Positions 29,928 through 31,246 of a stretch of 31,246 bases of DNA are shown here, piece after piece. The position numbers and the translations under genes are program-made. Source of the DNA: a virus; the IMG/VR virus record IMGVR_UViG_3300032213_000771, positions 1 to 31,246 of that record. One strand, 5' to 3'. The notes below the pieces were generated by a model. The model was given only the letters and a program-made list of their open reading frames with translations. It had not been told where the DNA came from and ran no database searches. Each line of letters opens with the position of its first letter. Within the stretch, counting starts at the first letter, position 1.

Positions 29928-29937
29928 AAATAAACAT

Positions 29938-30048
29938 ATGAAGGAAAAATATTTTTATTTAAGTTTATTATTAGGTCCCGTTGTTGTTTTTTTATTATAC
30001 AAATTAGGCCTAGAACTATGGTGTCTGGCTTATGCGTTTATTCATTAA
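29938..30048 (+). CDS. 36-aa membrane peptide ahead of the TonB receptor
   Basis: The ORF starts M-K-E-K-Y-F-Y and has one hydrophobic stretch (about 7-22: Y-L-S-L-L-L-G-P-V-V-V-F-L-L-Y), then a short tail ending A-F-I-H. It is the first ORF after the strong promoter and overlaps the receptor gene start by 17 bases, so it may couple or tune translation of that gene. It may also be a small inner-membrane partner. No homologue is recognised. Confidence 0.5.
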   Translation: MKEKYFYLSLLLGPVVVFLLYKLGLELWCLAYAFIH

Positions 30049-31246
30049 ACTATTATTATTCATATTTGTAACCAATACTTCGTATTCACAATATTCTTAC
30101 GAAAATATACCACAAATTACAATACAAGCATTTAGAACGGCAGAGGAACATCTACCATTAACGTATTCTTATGACGTTATAGAACCAAATGATATAAAAA
30201 ATATAACTAGCACAAACATTGTACAGTATGGGCCAAAAGGCCAGTTCAGTAGTACTTTTACACGTGGTACAAATTCAAATCATACATTGTTTACTTTAAA
30301 CGGAATACCTATTAAAGATGCCAGTACACCTACAGGCAATGATGATTTAAGTCAACATAATTTTTTAGGAGTTCAATCACTAGAAGTTATCAAAGGCCCT
30401 ATGGGAAGTGTTTATGGACCTGACGCAATCGGCGGCGTTGTTAACATGAAAACTCAGGCTAATGATAAAAATTGGATTGATCTATCTTATGGTTCTAAAA
30501 ATACTAAAACAAAAACAATTAAGTTAGGTAAAAAAATTGATAATCATATAATAGATTTACAAATTGAAAATGAAACTAGTGATGGTATAAGTGTTTATCC
30601 AAAAGGTAATGAACCAGATTCTTTTAGAACACGTAATTACATTTTACAAACAGATTCTCGTATAGTAGATGATTGGTTTTTAAAAACAAATTTCATAGAT
30701 AAAACCAATAAGACAAATTTAGATGACAGTGGTGCTGATAATACGAACTATTCTGGTTTATGGAATTTTAAAAATCAACAACTATCTTTACAAAAGAATA
30801 ACGATTTTGAATTTACTTTAAATAATACAGACCACAATAGAGAATATAATAAATCAGGTGTTAAAGATACTTACGATAGTAATGCTAAAACTCTATTAAC
30901 CAAAAATACTTTTCATACAATTGCTGATATAAGTTTAGGTACAGAACACACATTTACAAATGCCAAATTTAATACTAACATAGATAGTTATGTTTCTTCT
31001 GTAGATAAAAAAAGAGAAAATCACGGTTACTATTTTAATGTTAGTAAGTTTTTATCTGACGAATTATTTGTAACAGGTGGGGCTCGCTATGATATGCCAA
31101 GTAACTTTGATAATCAATTAACTGAAAGAGTCGGTCTTTTTTATAATGGTTTTAGAACAAGTGTATCAACAGGATATAAAATGCCCACACTATACGAAAT
31201 GTATGGTAAAGATAACTATGGTTTCTTAGGTAACTCTAATTTAATA
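30032..31246 (+). CDS. TonB-dependent outer-membrane receptor (BtuB-like), 3' end beyond window
   Basis: The first 405 residues are present and the frame is open at the right edge. A signal peptide-like start (M-R-L-F-I-K-L-L-L-F-I-F-V) is followed by a possible TonB box near 27-34 (P-Q-I-T-I-Q-A-F). The plug domain is clear: F-T-R-G-T-N-S-N-H-T-L-F-T-L-N-G-I-P-I near 76-94 and S-L-E-V-I-K-G-P-M-G-S-V-Y-G-P-D-A-I-G-G-V-V-N near 116-138, in the usual spacing. Barrel strands follow and the late motif Y-K-M-P-T-L-Y-E-M-Y-G is at about 382-392. The ATG at 30032 is the only good start, because an in-frame TAG lies at 30011. Known receptors of this family import cobalamin, siderophores or sugars and are common phage receptors. 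The finding is unusual in a phage; the substrate is unknown, but BtuB-type is the closest look. Confidence 0.85.
   Translation, partial: MRLFIKLLLFIFVTNTSYSQYSYENIPQITIQAFRTAEEHLPLTYSYDVIEPNDIKNITSTNIVQYGPKGQFSSTFTRGTNSNHTLFTLNGIPIKDASTPTGNDDLSQHNFLGVQSLEVIKGPMGSVYGPDAIGGVVNMKTQANDKNWIDLSYGSKNTKTKTIKLGKKIDNHIIDLQIENETSDGISVYPKGNEPDSFRTRNYILQTDSRIVDDWFLKTNFIDKTNKTNLDDSGADNTNYSGLWNFKNQQLSLQKNNDFEFTLNNTDHNREYNKSGVKDTYDSNAKTLLTKNTFHTIADISLGTEHTFTNAKFNTNIDSYVSSVDKKRENHGYYFNVSKFLSDELFVTGGARYDMPSNFDNQLTERVGLFYNGFRTSVSTGYKMPTLYEMYGKDNYGFLGNSNLI

Noticed and set aside
1-31246. tRNA genes, CRISPR arrays, insertion sequences or an integrase
   Set aside because: I saw no cloverleaf with a T-loop signature, no spaced direct repeats of CRISPR size, no transposase motifs and no recombinase. 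A systematic scan (tRNAscan, CRISPR finder) was not possible.

Overview
The window looks like part of the genome of a marine T4-like myovirus (contractile-tailed phage) with a very AT-rich genome (about 70% A+T by eye). The structural proteins resemble those of cyanophage and pelagiphage relatives of T4: gp25, gp6, a gp8-like wedge protein, a PAAR spike tip, a DUF4815-type giant baseplate/fibre protein and a tail fibre. Genes are tightly packed, with many ATGA or TAATG stop/start overlaps. T4-type late promoter motifs (TATAAATA) sit in several of the few gaps. The composition suggests an AT-rich marine host such as SAR11 or a similar streamlined bacterium, but the host cannot be proven from this window. 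I saw no tRNA, rRNA, CRISPR array or insertion sequence.

Layout: (1) 1-1143, plus strand: the 3' part of a glycosyltransferase fused to an FkbM-type methyltransferase, cut by the left edge. (2) 1140-1703, minus: two small tail/virion-type proteins. (3) 1743-13226, minus: an 11.5-kb block of enzymes in near-continuous overlap. It holds five radical SAM proteins (four with SPASM-like cysteine clusters, one with a B12-binding domain), four 2-oxoglutarate/Fe(II) oxygenases, one cupin/JmjC-like protein, three proteins I do not recognise, and a 190-aa virion-like protein. That protein ends in C-H-S-S-C-H-S-S-C-H-S-N-R-G-R-R and carries all its Cys and His in that tail. (4) 13251-27531, minus: tail fibre, chaperone-sized small protein, DUF4815 protein, gp8-like, a wedge/structural protein, gp6, gp25 and PAAR, preceded by two small overlapping basic ORFs (27531-27762). 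(5) 27926-28719, plus: four small, mostly membrane or basic ORFs. (6) 28712-29839, minus: an unknown 375-aa protein with its own sigma70-like promoter. (7) 29938-31246, plus: a 36-aa membrane peptide and the first 405 residues of a TonB-dependent outer-membrane receptor, behind a near-consensus sigma70 promoter.

Two things stand out. First, the enzyme block has the architecture of a RiPP (ribosomally made, post-translationally modified peptide) pathway, but it is embedded between phage tail genes. The best candidate substrate is a virion-like protein with a Cys-His-Ser-Ser repeat tail, encoded immediately after the SPASM radical SAM gene. The working idea is that the phage chemically modifies one of its own tail proteins. 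Second, the phage appears to carry a BtuB-like TonB-dependent receptor, a protein class that normally serves as a phage receptor and as a nutrient (iron, cobalamin) importer. It is driven by an early-type promoter that faces a second, divergent promoter. Both statements rest on sequence motifs read by eye; no database search was possible.
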